A DNA stretch of 64,000 nt from Nannocystis sp. RBIL2 (GTDB lineage: Bacteria > Myxococcota_A > Polyangia > Nannocystales > Nannocystaceae): positions 3,518,001 to 3,582,000 of the forward strand of contig NZ_JAPNJW010000001.1 of NCBI RefSeq assembly GCF_026626745.1. The letters are read 5' to 3'. Below the pieces are notes generated by a model, which saw nothing but the letters and a program-made list of their open reading frames with translations, did no database searches and had not been told where the DNA came from. Below, in pieces: positions 1-9,530 of this stretch. Positions within the stretch are counted from its first letter, which is position 1, and every line of letters starts with the position of its first letter. The position numbers were made by a program, and so were the translations under genes.

Positions 1-90
1 GGCGTCGCCCCGGGCCCCGTCGAGGTGGTGCTGGTCGTCCTCGCCGTCGCGCTCGTCGGCCTGCGGCGACGCCCCGTCGCACCGGCCTGA
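1..90 (+). CDS. C-terminal tail of a surface/membrane protein (5' end outside window)
   Basis: Frame 1 is open from the first base to a TGA at 88-90 and encodes about 29 residues: a short Gly/Pro stretch, one hydrophobic segment (VEVVLVVLAVALVGL) and a terminal arginine cluster (RRRP). This order of small residues, one membrane helix and arginines resembles the C-terminal sorting tails (MYXO-CTERM type) of myxobacterial surface proteins. The family Cys motif is not visible in the part present, so that reading is inference. It could equally be the last helix of an ordinary membrane protein. Confidence 0.55.
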   Translation, partial: GVAPGPVEVVLVVLAVALVGLRRRPVAPA

Positions 91-281
91 GTCCCCGAGG
101 TGCACGCGCCCGCCGTCGTCGCACGCACCGGCCCGAGGACCCCGGCGACGGCCGCTTCGCGCTCACCTGACCCGATGCACCGACATGCACGCGCGGCCCT
201 CCCGCCCGTATTCCCGGCGCGTCTGCGCGGCCCGTGCGCCGCTGAGAGGCGCGTTCGGCGAATAGTTGCGCCGCCAGGGCC

Positions 282-1430
<1,149 letters not shown>

Positions 1431-1436
1431 GGACCC

Positions 1437-2948
1437 GTGACCGCCGCCAACAACTCGTCCCCCTCCGACTCCGCCGACGCGAGCCTCTCCGCGTCGGCGG
1501 TCGCCGTTTCGCCCTCGACCGCGTCGGCCGCTGCTTCGCCCGCGACCGCCGACTCACCGACTCTCTCTGACACGCCGTCAGACCTCGACTTCGCCCGCAG
1601 CACCGCCCTCGTCATCGGCGCCGGCGCCAGCGGTCGGGCCGCGGCCGAGCTGCTGGTATTCCTCGGCGCCCGCGTCCGCCTCTACGACCAGAACCCCGGC
1701 GCCACCGTCCCCGAAGGCGTCGAGCCGGTGCTCGGGGCCGCCGACGTCCCGGCTGGGGCCTTCGCCGGCGTCGACCTCATGGTCCTGAGCCCCGGCGTCC
1801 CGCCCGAGCGCTTCCGCGCGGCCCAGCAGCAGTTCGCCCCGCAGGCCCGGGTCCACGGCGAGATGAGCCTGTCTCTGGCGATCGCCTCGGCCCGCTTCGG
1901 CCGCCTGCCGACCGTCCTCATCACCGGCACCAACGGCAAGAGCACCGTCACCGCCCTCACCGGCGCCCTGCTCGCCGCCGGCGGCCTGAAGCCGTTCGTC
2001 GGCGGCAACCTCGGCGTCCCGCTCGCCGCCGCCCTGCTCGACCTCCTGCGCACCGGGGCGCCCGCGCCCGACGCCCTCGTGCTCGAGTGCTCGAGCTTCC
2101 AGCTCGAGACCCTCGGGCACGCCGCCACCGACGTGGCGATGGTCCTCAACATCACCCCCGACCACCTCGACCGCTACCCCACCCTCGACGACTACGCCGC
2201 CACCAAGGCGCGCGTGTTCACCGGCCTTCACACCGGCGGCCTCGCCCTGCTCGACGCCGGCGACGGCTGGACCGCCTTCCTGCGGGCCCGCGTCGGCGCC
2301 GGCCGCCTCGTCCTCGTCGACGACCCCGACGGCGCGCGCATCGTCGGACCTGGCCCCGGGGACAGCCTCGACCTGCCCGGCGGCGACAGCTTCCCGCGCG
2401 CGGCCCTGCCGATCCCCGGCCGCCACAACAGCAAGAACGCCCTGTTCGCCCTGCTCGCCGCCCGCCACCTCGGGGTCGACCCCGCCGCCTGCCTGCGCGG
2501 CCTCGAGGGTTTCCACGGCCTGCCCCACCGCATGACCTTCGTCCGCGAGCGGGCGGGTGTCCGCTTCTACGACGACTCCAAGGCGACCAACGTCGCCAGC
2601 GTCCTCGCGAGCCTCGACGGCTTCGACCGCCCCTTCGTCCTGATCGCCGGCGGCCGCGCCAAGGGCGACGACCTCACGCCCCTGCGCGAGCTGCTGCGCC
2701 GCAGCGGCCGCGCGCTCGTCGCCATCGGCGAGTCGGCCGACTCCTTCTATCCCCTGGCCGACGGCGTGGTCCCGGCGCGCCGGGCGAGCACCATGGCCGA
2801 GGCCGTCGAGGTCGCGGCCGCGCTCGCCGGGCCCGGCGACGCGGTGGTCCTCTCACCCGCGTGCGCCAGCTACGACTGGTTCAAGAATTACGGCGAGCGG
2901 GGCGATACCTTCGCCCGGCTGGTGCGGGCGCTGCCTGCGGAGAAGTGA
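1437..2948 (+). CDS. murD: UDP-N-acetylmuramoylalanine--D-glutamate ligase with extended N-terminus
   Basis: MurD adds D-glutamate to UDP-MurNAc-L-Ala using ATP in the cytoplasm. Evidence: the N-terminal Rossmann motif VIGAGASG, the Mur-ligase P-loop GTNGKST near residue 164, NITPDHLDR in the central domain, and DDSKATN near residue 379. The GTG start at 1437 lies 6 bp after mraY. With this start the protein has 503 residues and begins with about 48 residues almost entirely of Ser, Ala, Thr, Pro and Asp before the usual domain (DFARSTALVIG). Either this is a real disordered extension or translation starts later; I see no better start codon in frame before the domain. Confidence 0.94.
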   Translation: MTAANNSSPSDSADASLSASAVAVSPSTASAAASPATADSPTLSDTPSDLDFARSTALVIGAGASGRAAAELLVFLGARVRLYDQNPGATVPEGVEPVLGAADVPAGAFAGVDLMVLSPGVPPERFRAAQQQFAPQARVHGEMSLSLAIASARFGRLPTVLITGTNGKSTVTALTGALLAAGGLKPFVGGNLGVPLAAALLDLLRTGAPAPDALVLECSSFQLETLGHAATDVAMVLNITPDHLDRYPTLDDYAATKARVFTGLHTGGLALLDAGDGWTAFLRARVGAGRLVLVDDPDGARIVGPGPGDSLDLPGGDSFPRAALPIPGRHNSKNALFALLAARHLGVDPAACLRGLEGFHGLPHRMTFVRERAGVRFYDDSKATNVASVLASLDGFDRPFVLIAGGRAKGDDLTPLRELLRRSGRALVAIGESADSFYPLADGVVPARRASTMAEAVEVAAALAGPGDAVVLSPACASYDWFKNYGERGDTFARLVRALPAEK

Positions 2949-2960
2949 TACACCCGCCGC

Positions 2961-3818
2961 ATGCGGCTCGACTCCGTGCGCGGCAACACCCAGCGGCTCG
3001 ACGGCGGCGCGATGTTCGGCAACGTCCCGCGGGCCATGTGGCAGCGCTGGGCCCCCCCGGACGAGCAGAACCGGATCTCCCTCGCCTGCCGCTGCCTCCT
3101 CGTCCGCGACGACCGCGGCCGCACCATCCTCTTTGAGGCCGGCATCGGCGCCTTCTTCGAGCCCAAGCTGCGCGAGCGGTTCGGCGTCGTCGAGTCGGAG
3201 CACGTCCTCCTCGACTCGCTCGCCGCGCTCGGGGTGAAGCCCGAGGACGTCGACATCATCGTCCTGAGCCACCTCCACTTCGACCACGCCGGCGGCGTCC
3301 TCACCGCCTGGTCCGACGGCCAGCCGCCGGCCCTGGTGTTCCCCCGGGCCAGCTACGTGGTCGGCGAGGACGCCTGGCAGCGGGCGCTGCACCCGCACCC
3401 GCGTGACCGCGCCTCCTTCATCCCGGGGCTCACCGACTTGCTCCTCGCCACCGGGCGCCTCGAGCGCGTCAGCGGCGAGCGCAGCGAGCTGCTCGGCCCC
3501 GGCTACACCTTCACCGTCTCCAACGGGCACACACCCGGCCTCTTGCTCGCACGCATCGAGACACCGCAGGGGGCGGTCACCTTCCTGGGCGATCTCGTGC
3601 CCGGCGTCCCGTGGGTCCACCTGCCGATCACCATGGGCTACGACCGCTACCCCGAGCTGCTGATCGACGAGAAGGAGGCCTTGCTGGCCCAGATCCTCGC
3701 CGACGACGGGACAGTGTTTTACACCCACGATCCCGATGTCGCGGCCAGCAAGCTGACCCGCGACGCCCATGGCAAGTTCACCGCGACATCCATGGTCGGC
3801 GAGCTCCACTGGGCCTGA
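2961..3818 (+). CDS. Metallo-beta-lactamase-fold hydrolase (AHL-lactonase-like)
   Basis: A 285-residue cytoplasmic hydrolase of the MBL superfamily. The metal-binding motif HLHFDHAGG is at about residues 105-113, followed by a downstream histidine in SNGHTPG and the metal-bridging aspartate in FLGDLVPG. The layout resembles the AHL lactonase/glyoxalase-II group rather than true beta-lactamases. It starts 12 bp after murD on the same strand and is probably read through from it, but nothing ties it to cell-wall synthesis. The substrate cannot be told from sequence. Confidence 0.85.
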   Translation: MRLDSVRGNTQRLDGGAMFGNVPRAMWQRWAPPDEQNRISLACRCLLVRDDRGRTILFEAGIGAFFEPKLRERFGVVESEHVLLDSLAALGVKPEDVDIIVLSHLHFDHAGGVLTAWSDGQPPALVFPRASYVVGEDAWQRALHPHPRDRASFIPGLTDLLLATGRLERVSGERSELLGPGYTFTVSNGHTPGLLLARIETPQGAVTFLGDLVPGVPWVHLPITMGYDRYPELLIDEKEALLAQILADDGTVFYTHDPDVAASKLTRDAHGKFTATSMVGELHWA

Positions 3819-4306
3819 CACCGCTGTCACATCGGGGGCGGTGGCAGAGGCCGCTCTCTTCTATTGTTAAGAGTCGCGCTGTCGTCGAGGGCGCAGCGCG
3901 TTCGCCCGGACACATGCCCGTGACGGCCGGCGTACCGGCCGCCGCGGGATTTCGTTAAGTCAGCGCAAGCAGCTTCTTCTGCAGCCTGCGGACCGAGCGC
4001 GGCGCCGTCATGAGGTAGTAGACGCCGGTCAGCACGTAAAGGGGCAGCTTGGAAGCATTGGGGGGGGTCATGGCACGTTCTCCGCGATAAGGTCTTTGTC
4101 GTGATAGCGGCGGGGGGCCGCGTGTTGGATCACTCGATGTCCGACACCGTTTTGATCTCGCACGTCTCGGTGGTCTCTTGCAGATCACGCACCGAGATGC
4201 TGATCGGACTCAGTCGGAACGCACGGCATTCCTGTGAGATTCCGTCGCGACTTTTTGTCAGGCAGGTGTAACGGACGGCGCCTCAGGCGGCCAATAGACC
4301 TGGCTG
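3819..4306. other. Intergenic region between convergent genes
   Basis: Between the MBL hydrolase and the amidase, which converge. It contains the possible 38-codon reverse-strand gene described separately. Near the amidase stop (about 4300-4325) there is imperfect dyad sequence of the dispersed palindrome type. I see no RNA gene or mobile element. Confidence 0.5.
3955..4071 (-). CDS. Possible 38-residue small membrane-associated protein
   Basis: The reverse-strand ATG at 4071 is preceded by GGAG about 8 bases upstream, a fair ribosome site. The ORF encodes 38 residues: a hydrophobic middle (LPLYVLTGVYYLMTA) and a basic C-terminus (RSVRRLQKKLL). That pattern suits a small membrane-associated protein. 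An in-frame longer ORF begins at 4188, but its extra part is Arg/Pro-rich and lacks a ribosome site, so I prefer the short start. No recognised family; moderate to low certainty. Confidence 0.4.
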   Translation of the reverse strand: MTPPNASKLPLYVLTGVYYLMTAPRSVRRLQKKLLALT

Positions 4307-5719
4307 TCAGGACATGCTCGACGAGACAGGTACTCGCGGGCGCCCGGGGAACAGCGCCTCGACCTCGCGAGCGACCGCCAGCACACGGTCCTCGCGGCCG
4401 ACCGGGGCGACCAACTGGACGGCGATCGGCAGGCCCTCGCGCGAGCTCGCCACCGGCAGCGCGACCGCCGGCTGACCGGTGATGTTGAACGGCGCAGTGA
4501 ACGCCCCGTAGACCGCGTAGGCGCGGAACACCGCCTCGCCGTCAGGTCCCCGCCACGCCCCGATCGGCGGCGGAGGTCCCACCACTGCGGGCGTCAGCAC
4601 CAACTCGGCGTCACCGACCCACGCCAGCACCCGCTCGCGCAGCGTCATGTAGGCGGCGTGGGCCAGCGTCGGCGAGTTCCGCCGACCGGCCTCGACCAAC
4701 CACCGGGTCGCCGGCTGCAGCCGGTCCGCGCGCACCCACGGCACGTCGGCCAGCATGCGCTGATAGATCGGCAGGAAGTCGTCGACCGACCCGCGCGCCA
4801 TCTCGACCTCCTCGACCCGGTGCCCCGCCGCCGCCAGCGCCGAGCCGACGACGCGCGCGGCCGCGGCCCACTCCGGCTCGGCGGCGGCGATCGGCGAGTC
4901 GACCGCCAGCTTGATCCGCAGGCGCGGCGACGGCTCCGTCATCTGTCCATAAGGACATGGCGGGGGGGACAGCCAGTGCGGCCGCCCGACGGTCAGCCCG
5001 GCCATCACGTCGAGCAACGCCGTCGCGTCGGCGACCGAGCGCGCCAGCGGGCCGCAGGTGTAGAGGAGCGTGCGGTCGTCGCGGCCGAACGCGTTGGCGA
5101 CCCGCCCCCGCGACGGCTTGACGCCGACGAGCCCGCAGAAAGCAGAGGGGATCCGGATCGAGCCGGCGCCGTCGCTGCCCTGCGCCCACGGCAAGAGGCC
5201 GGCGGCGACCGCCGCGCCGGAACCCCCGCTCGAGCCGCCGGCCGTGCGCGTCGGGTCCCACGGGTTGCGCGTCGGCGGGTGCGTGTCCGGTTCGGTCACC
5301 GGCAAGGCCCCGAGCTCCGACGTCGCCAGCTTGCCGAGCACGATCAGCCCCGCCGCGCGCAGCTTGGCCACCGTCGCGTCGTCGACCGGCGAGTACAGCG
5401 GCAGCACCCCGCGCGAGCCCATTCGCGTCCGCGAGCCGCGGACGAAGTTGAGGTCCTTGACGCCGATCGGCACCCCGAGCAGGGGCGGGATCGAGTCGGG
5501 CGCGCCGCGCCGCGCTGCGCGGTCGAGCGCATCGTCGGCCGCCCGGGCCGCCCGCCGCGCGCGCGCGTCGAACACCGACACGAAGGCCGACAGCGCGGGG
5601 TTGTGCGCGGCGATGCGGTCGAGGTACAGGCCGACCAGCTCCTGGCTGCGGATCTCGCGGCGCCGCAGCAGGCGCGCCTGTTCGAGGGCAGAGACGTGTA
5701 CGAGCTCGGCGAGCGACAT
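4307..5719 (-). CDS. Amidase-signature family hydrolase
   Basis: A 470-residue amidase-signature enzyme that hydrolyses a linear or cyclic amide. The Lys-cisSer-Ser triad is visible: Lys88 in GVKDLNF, Ser163 in GGSSGGSG and the nucleophile Ser187 in [10 protein letters not shown]. The last motif followed by [13 protein letters not shown] is typical of 6-aminohexanoate-dimer-hydrolase-like members. The start at 5719 ([13 protein letters not shown]) gives the usual family N-terminus; upstream codons in frame are low-complexity. A copy of the dispersed palindrome (4943-4958) lies in the coding sequence and encodes CPYGQM, between [11 protein letters not shown] and the conserved region after it, possibly an in-frame insertion. 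Confidence 0.88.
   Translation of the reverse strand: MSLAELVHVSALEQARLLRRREIRSQELVGLYLDRIAAHNPALSAFVSVFDARARRAARAADDALDRAARRGAPDSIPPLLGVPIGVKDLNFVRGSRTRMGSRGVLPLYSPVDDATVAKLRAAGLIVLGKLATSELGALPVTEPDTHPPTRNPWDPTRTAGGSSGGSGAAVAAGLLPWAQGSDGAGSIRIPSAFCGLVGVKPSRGRVANAFGRDDRTLLYTCGPLARSVADATALLDVMAGLTVGRPHWLSPPPCPYGQMTEPSPRLRIKLAVDSPIAAAEPEWAAAARVVGSALAAAGHRVEEVEMARGSVDDFLPIYQRMLADVPWVRADRLQPATRWLVEAGRRNSPTLAHAAYMTLRERVLAWVGDAELVLTPAVVGPPPPIGAWRGPDGEAVFRAYAVYGAFTAPFNITGQPAVALPVASSREGLPIAVQLVAPVGREDRVLAVAREVEALFPGRPRVPVSSSMS
4943..4958. repeat. Dispersed 16-bp palindrome, perfect copy inside amidase gene
   Basis: CTGTCC-ataa-GGACAT. One of six copies with intact TGTCC/GGACA arms and a 4-nt spacer. 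Here it is inside a gene and in frame. Confidence 0.6.
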
Positions 5720-5870
5720 CGGCCGCGCAGTCTTGCGCCGCCGCCCGCCGCGAAGCAAGCTCGAACCTCGCGGAAGCGAGCCCCAGGGGCGGCCAACGCC
5801 GTCCCGGGCGGCCATTGTGCTCCCGCTGGCGCTTGGGTTAGCGTGACCTCGGGGAACGGGGAGGGAACCG

Positions 5871-6101
5871 ATGGTCCCGCGTGGGGATAGGAAAAGCGCG
5901 AAGCCTCGCTCAGACAACGCCGCGGCGCTCGACCTGCTCACGGTCGACGAGGTCGCGACCATGCTCAAGACCAGCCGCAAGGCCATCTATCACCGCATCA
6001 GTCGCGGCCAGATCCCCTCCGTCCGGCTCGGACGCAGCGTCTTCATCCGCCGCAGCGACCTGGCCGCCTGCCTCGTCCCCGGCGCCTTCAACGACCCCTG
6101 A
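5871..6101 (+). CDS. Small helix-turn-helix (excisionase/MerR-like) DNA-binding protein
   Basis: 76 residues, transcribed divergently from the amidase. Residues about 22-64 (LLTVDEVATMLKTSRKAIYH, RISRGQIPSVRLGRSVFI, RRSDL) match the single winged-helix domain of excisionase-type proteins (HTH_17), with the typical ending of basic wing and RRSDL. The ATG at 5871 has a strong ribosome site (GGGAGGG, 5 bases away). There is no integrase or phage gene nearby, so it more likely acts as a stand-alone regulator, perhaps of the adjacent amidase. That role is inference. Confidence 0.75.
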   Translation: MVPRGDRKSAKPRSDNAAALDLLTVDEVATMLKTSRKAIYHRISRGQIPSVRLGRSVFIRRSDLAACLVPGAFNDP

Positions 6102-6227
6102 ACAGCCCCCGACCGCGCCCTCCCCCAGCGCGACCGGCCCTGCCGCATCGACACCTCGGCCCCCGTCGCCGTGACGCCACACCCGGCGGCCGGCCACGTC
6201 AGCCGCGCGCGCATGAGTTGCTGCGCC

Positions 6228-6380
6228 TCACTCGTTCGCCCCCGGTCCTCACTCGCCGCGAGTCGGCGCCCGAGCTGCCGCGATGACGCCTCGCTCACCG
6301 CGAGTCAGCCGCGCTGACGCGCGTCACTCGTCCGCCCCCGGCGGCGCACCTCACTTGCCTCGCGTCAGCCGCAGGCGCGC
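6228..6380. repeat. Degenerate repeats downstream of the globin-lipoprotein stop codon
   Basis: Sequence like the 3' end of the reverse-strand gene (TCACTTGCCTCGCGTC at its stop) recurs downstream as TCACTCGCCGCGAGTC (about 6249) and TCACCGCGAGTCAGCC (about 6294). TCACTCGYYCGCCCCCGG-like sequence occurs twice (about 6231 and 6324). The copies are diverged, so this is weaker than the arrays at 55.8 and 63 kb. Confidence 0.35.
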
Positions 6381-8000
6381 CAGCTGCAGCGTCGCAGTGA
6401 AGCCGCCGCAGCTGTCGCCGACGCACACCTGCCACTCGCCGGGGGCTGCCGAGCCGGCCAGGCTGGCCAGATCAGGCCCGACCGCCGCGCCCGGGTTCGG
6501 CGTGTAGCTGCAGGCCATGTCGTCGGCGCAGATCGTCTCGTCGGTGCCGAGCCCGTCGCCCATCGACTCCGCGTCCTTCTCGCCCGCGAGGCTGAAGGTC
6601 AGCGGCGCCGCGGCGCTGACGTTGGAGTTGTCGCCGCTGCAGCCCGAGCCGTCGTCGGCGGCCTCGTCGAGGCCCGGGCGGCTGACCAGCGTCACAGTCT
6701 CCGCGGCCGGCGACAGCAGCTTGATCGTCAAGTCGCCCGCGTAGCCGGTGTCGATCCCGACCTCGACCTCGACCCCCGCGACCACGTCGAACCCGGTCGC
6801 CGGCACCGTCAACGTCGCGCAGGCCATCGTCGCCGGCGTCCCGTCATAAGACCCGTCCTCGATCGCCGCGCCGAGGTCGACCTGCGCGAACTCCTCGACC
6901 TCGGTCGCGCCCGGGCAGTTCTCCGGGTCGACCGCCATCTCCGCGCACAGCGGCTGGAGCGCCTTCTGCAGCCCCGCCGCGTCGTCCTCGTCGGCGGCGG
7001 CGTTCGTCAGCGCGACGCCGAGGTGGCCGAGCATCGCCACGAAGTCCGCCGACGTGATCGGCGTCCCGCCGAGCATCTCGTTCTTCACCCCCGCGTGGAC
7101 CGGCTGCATCGCCCGGCACGGCGTCGCCGCGCTCACGCCTGGCTCGAGCCCCGGCGGCGGGTCGACCTCCTCGCCGTAGACCGTCGGCCCGTCGACGCTC
7201 GCAAGCTGTCTCACGAGACATGTCCCGAAGCGCACCTCGTCGATCCCCGCGAAGAACCCCGACAGCGTCGCGTCGGCCATCACCCCCGCCAGCCACGAGC
7301 CCGGCGCCTCGGGCGAGCCGACCACCGCCTGCAGCCCCGGCTTGCGACCGAGGCGCTGGTACAGCGTCGCGTCGTCGCCCGCGTCCTCGACCACCTCCCC
7401 CGCCATCGCGGCCAAAGCGTCGAGCAACGTCACCTTGTCGGCGTCGGTCAGCAGCGGCGCGGGCCCGGCCTGATGGTCGTCGAGCGCAGTCGCCACGTCG
7501 GCCACGAAGTCGGAGAAGTCGATCGCCGACACCCCCAGCCCGGTGTGGGCCGACTTCATCCCCTTGCACGTGTAGGTCGCGCCCGGGCAGCCGGCGAGCG
7601 TCGCCAGCTGGTCCACGAGACAGTCGAGGAAGCGGCCGCCGTCGAACTGCGCGTTGAGGAAGTAGGCGTTGATCCGCTCGTCGGCCGCGACCTGCCCGGC
7701 GATCCCCACCGCCAGCGCCGAGGCCCCGGCTTGCCCGCCGAGGCGCATGCACAGCGCCTCGTCGACCACCCCCGTCGTCGGTCCGACGGTCGGCTCGGCG
7801 GTCGCGGTCGTCTCGTCGCCGGTGGTCGTCCCCGTGGTCGTCGTCACCGGCGGCGGCGTCGTCGACTCGGTCGTCGCGTCGGTCGTCGTCGTCGTCGTCG
7901 CCTCGCCCGAGGCCGTCGGCTCACCTGTCGCTTCGGCCACGTCGTCGGCGCAGCCCGCGACCAGCGCGAGGGCGAGGGCGCGCCCGGAGATCGTCCGCAT
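6351..8000 (-). CDS. Lipoprotein with two truncated-globin-like domains and a C-terminal P-domain
   Basis: 549 residues. Lipoprotein signal with lipobox LVAGC (Cys17), then a Thr-rich linker to about residue 80. Residues 83-205 and 212-355 each look like a group-1 truncated haemoglobin: an opening LGG/LGR motif, the segment INAYF or SGFF, RFxxCLVxQLA, and the proximal-histidine region (MKSAHTGLG, His152; MQPVHAGVK, His302), then xDFxxxxxxxxxAL. The usual Phe-Tyr of helix B (distal Tyr) is not conserved. Residues about 375-547 fit a proprotein-convertase P-domain (GYAGDLTIKLLSP, GEWQVCVGD, LQLARLRL). The start at 8000 is chosen for the signal peptide. Predicted to be lipid-anchored on the envelope. 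Haem binding is likely but unproven. Confidence 0.75.
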   Translation of the reverse strand: MRTISGRALALALVAGCADDVAEATGEPTASGEATTTTTTDATTESTTPPPVTTTTGTTTGDETTATAEPTVGPTTGVVDEALCMRLGGQAGASALAVGIAGQVAADERINAYFLNAQFDGGRFLDCLVDQLATLAGCPGATYTCKGMKSAHTGLGVSAIDFSDFVADVATALDDHQAGPAPLLTDADKVTLLDALAAMAGEVVEDAGDDATLYQRLGRKPGLQAVVGSPEAPGSWLAGVMADATLSGFFAGIDEVRFGTCLVRQLASVDGPTVYGEEVDPPPGLEPGVSAATPCRAMQPVHAGVKNEMLGGTPITSADFVAMLGHLGVALTNAAADEDDAAGLQKALQPLCAEMAVDPENCPGATEVEEFAQVDLGAAIEDGSYDGTPATMACATLTVPATGFDVVAGVEVEVGIDTGYAGDLTIKLLSPAAETVTLVSRPGLDEAADDGSGCSGDNSNVSAAAPLTFSLAGEKDAESMGDGLGTDETICADDMACSYTPNPGAAVGPDLASLAGSAAPGEWQVCVGDSCGGFTATLQLARLRLTRGK

Positions 8001-8127
8001 CGCCTCATCTAAGCACGAAGGCCGCACGCGCGCCGCCGGCAATCCGTTCGCGCCGGACCCGTTCGCTGCCGGGCCGCGGAGCCCGGGCCTCGGCCTCATG
8101 GCGCCGGAACGACGCCCGGCGGGCCCG

Positions 8128-8940
8128 TCAGCCGGTCGCCACCAGCAGCGGCGCCGACGCCCGCGAGTGCTCGCGCCGCATGTCGCGGAACACCAGCGCG
8201 TAGCGGGCCCGGTCGGCGTGGACGCGGAGCCACGCGTCGAGGCTCGGCTGCACGTGCGCGTCGAGCATCTGCCGCATCGCCGCGATCACGCTCTCGTGCA
8301 GCTCGGGCGGCGTCAAGAAGCCGTCCATGTAGCGGACCAGCGCGGGCGCCTTGGCGGCGCTCTGCTCGCGCAGCCCGAGCCACTTGTCGCTGGTGAACTC
8401 GACCGACGAGTCACAATGATCGGCGACCAGGCGGGCCATCTGGGCCCAGTCGCCCTCCTCGGCGAGCTTGCGGATCTGCGTCCCGATCAGCGCGAACACG
8501 TCGGGATGGATCGCCAGGATCTCGTGCGTCGGCTCGGCCGACAGCCACAGGTCGGGCTCCTCGACGAACACCGCCCCGACCAGGCCGGAGGCCAGCGGCA
8601 GGGCGCAGGTGAGGTGCTGCAGCCCGAACGTGATCGCCCGCCAGCGGTCGCGGATCTCGTGCTGCCACAGAGTGTTGACCAGCGGCGCCAGTTGGTCGGG
8701 CGCGGCCATCATCCGCGCCACTCGCCGCTGGCTGGTGCCGATCGTCGGTCGGTAGGCCTCGAGGACGCGCGGCTGGGTGAACAGCAGGCGCCACTCTCCG
8801 CTCAGCAGCTCGACGCGACGATAGTCGCGCCCGATCAGGTCCAGGACCTGTTCGCGGCTGGCCGTGGCCAGTTGTTGCAGCAAGACCTCCTCGATGTCGA
8901 GGTAGCGCTCGCTGCGTATGAGGTACGCGTGGCAGCGCAA
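8128..8940 (-). CDS. Uncharacterised 270-residue cytoplasmic protein
   Basis: I do not recognise this protein. It has 270 residues, no signal peptide or membrane helix, and reads as alpha-helical with many Leu, Arg and Trp residues. The codon usage is normal for the window, which supports a real gene. The start is TTG at 8940; it lies 7 bases after a TAGCGT -10-like element (8953-8948 on this strand), which suggests a leaderless transcript. It shares an upstream region of 590 bp with the phosphatase gene on the other strand. Confidence 0.7.
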   Translation of the reverse strand: MRCHAYLIRSERYLDIEEVLLQQLATASREQVLDLIGRDYRRVELLSGEWRLLFTQPRVLEAYRPTIGTSQRRVARMMAAPDQLAPLVNTLWQHEIRDRWRAITFGLQHLTCALPLASGLVGAVFVEEPDLWLSAEPTHEILAIHPDVFALIGTQIRKLAEEGDWAQMARLVADHCDSSVEFTSDKWLGLREQSAAKAPALVRYMDGFLTPPELHESVIAAMRQMLDAHVQPSLDAWLRVHADRARYALVFRDMRREHSRASAPLLVATG

Positions 8941-8947
8941 GGCGCAA

Positions 8948-8953
8948 ACGCTA
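8948..8953 (-). promoter_or_regulatory. Putative -10 element for a leaderless transcript
   Basis: TAGCGT on the reverse strand, ending 7 bases before the TTG start of the 270-residue gene. Such spacing would put the first transcribed base at or next to the start codon. Confidence 0.35.
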
Positions 8954-9198
8954 CCAGATTTGCCGCCCGACCTCAGCAGGAGTCCTTACCTCCTCGGACC
9001 TTCGCCGCGGCCCGGTCGCTCGCCGTGGTATTGCCGCCGGATCCCGCGTTTCGGCCCTGCAGCGGCCCTGCGGAGGCGCGGCGGCCGGACCTCGCGCCAG
9101 CCTCGACCCACATTTACACGGATACGGCCGGGCAAAGCCCCGCCTCGCGGAGATCGCACATCCGCGCATCACCCCCCACCGCGGCGACGCCGCCTCGC

Positions 9199-9214
9199 CT
9201 GTCCGTACGGACAT
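9199..9214. repeat. Dispersed 16-bp palindrome, perfect copy
   Basis: CTGTCC-gtac-GGACAT. The central 14 bases TGTCCGTACGGACA are fully self-complementary. Intergenic. Confidence 0.65.
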
Positions 9215-9261
9215 GACCCGAAGCTCGGGTCGCCCCTGCGCCCCTGCGAACGCCGCTCCGT

Positions 9262-9281
9262 GCATGTCCCCGAGGACATGC
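9262..9281. repeat. Dispersed palindrome, perfect copy with 8-bp arms
   Basis: GCATGTCC-ccga-GGACATGC, 8-bp perfect arms and a 4-base spacer, 48 bp from the previous copy. Intergenic. Confidence 0.65.
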
Positions 9282-9530
9282 CCCAAAAGCCACATCCTCC
9301 CGGCCGCCCCCTGCGACCGCGACCGGCGCGGTCGCGCGCCCTCCGGCCTCCGCTCGATCTGTGCGCCGCCGGCCGCCCGCGGCGTAAAGTCACTCCTGCC
9401 TCGCCTGGCGCGACGAACCGCGTCCGCGAGCCCGTCTGCGCGGGACCGCGCCGCGAGGGCCCGTGAATGCCCGGGAGCACCCGGGTCCGCGTCGGGGGCG
9501 ACCCCGCGATATGGTTGCGCCGGTCGCCAC

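Larger units (their letters stand above)
8941..9530. other. 590-bp intergenic region between divergent genes
   Basis: Lies between the TTG start at 8940 and the phosphatase start at 9531. It holds the TAGCGT element and two perfect copies of the dispersed palindrome (9199-9214 and 9264-9279). Long ORFs crossing it on both strands are Arg/Pro/Ala-rich shadows. No RNA gene recognised. Confidence 0.6.

Noticed and set aside
5871..6101. Prophage or integrative element marked by an excisionase
   Set aside because: No integrase, attachment repeats or phage genes nearby.
7206..7221. CTGTCT-cacg-AGACAT dyad in the globin lipoprotein
   Set aside because: Encodes TCLVRQ, which matches the equivalent CLVDQ of the first globin domain, so protein conservation explains it; not counted in the palindrome family.
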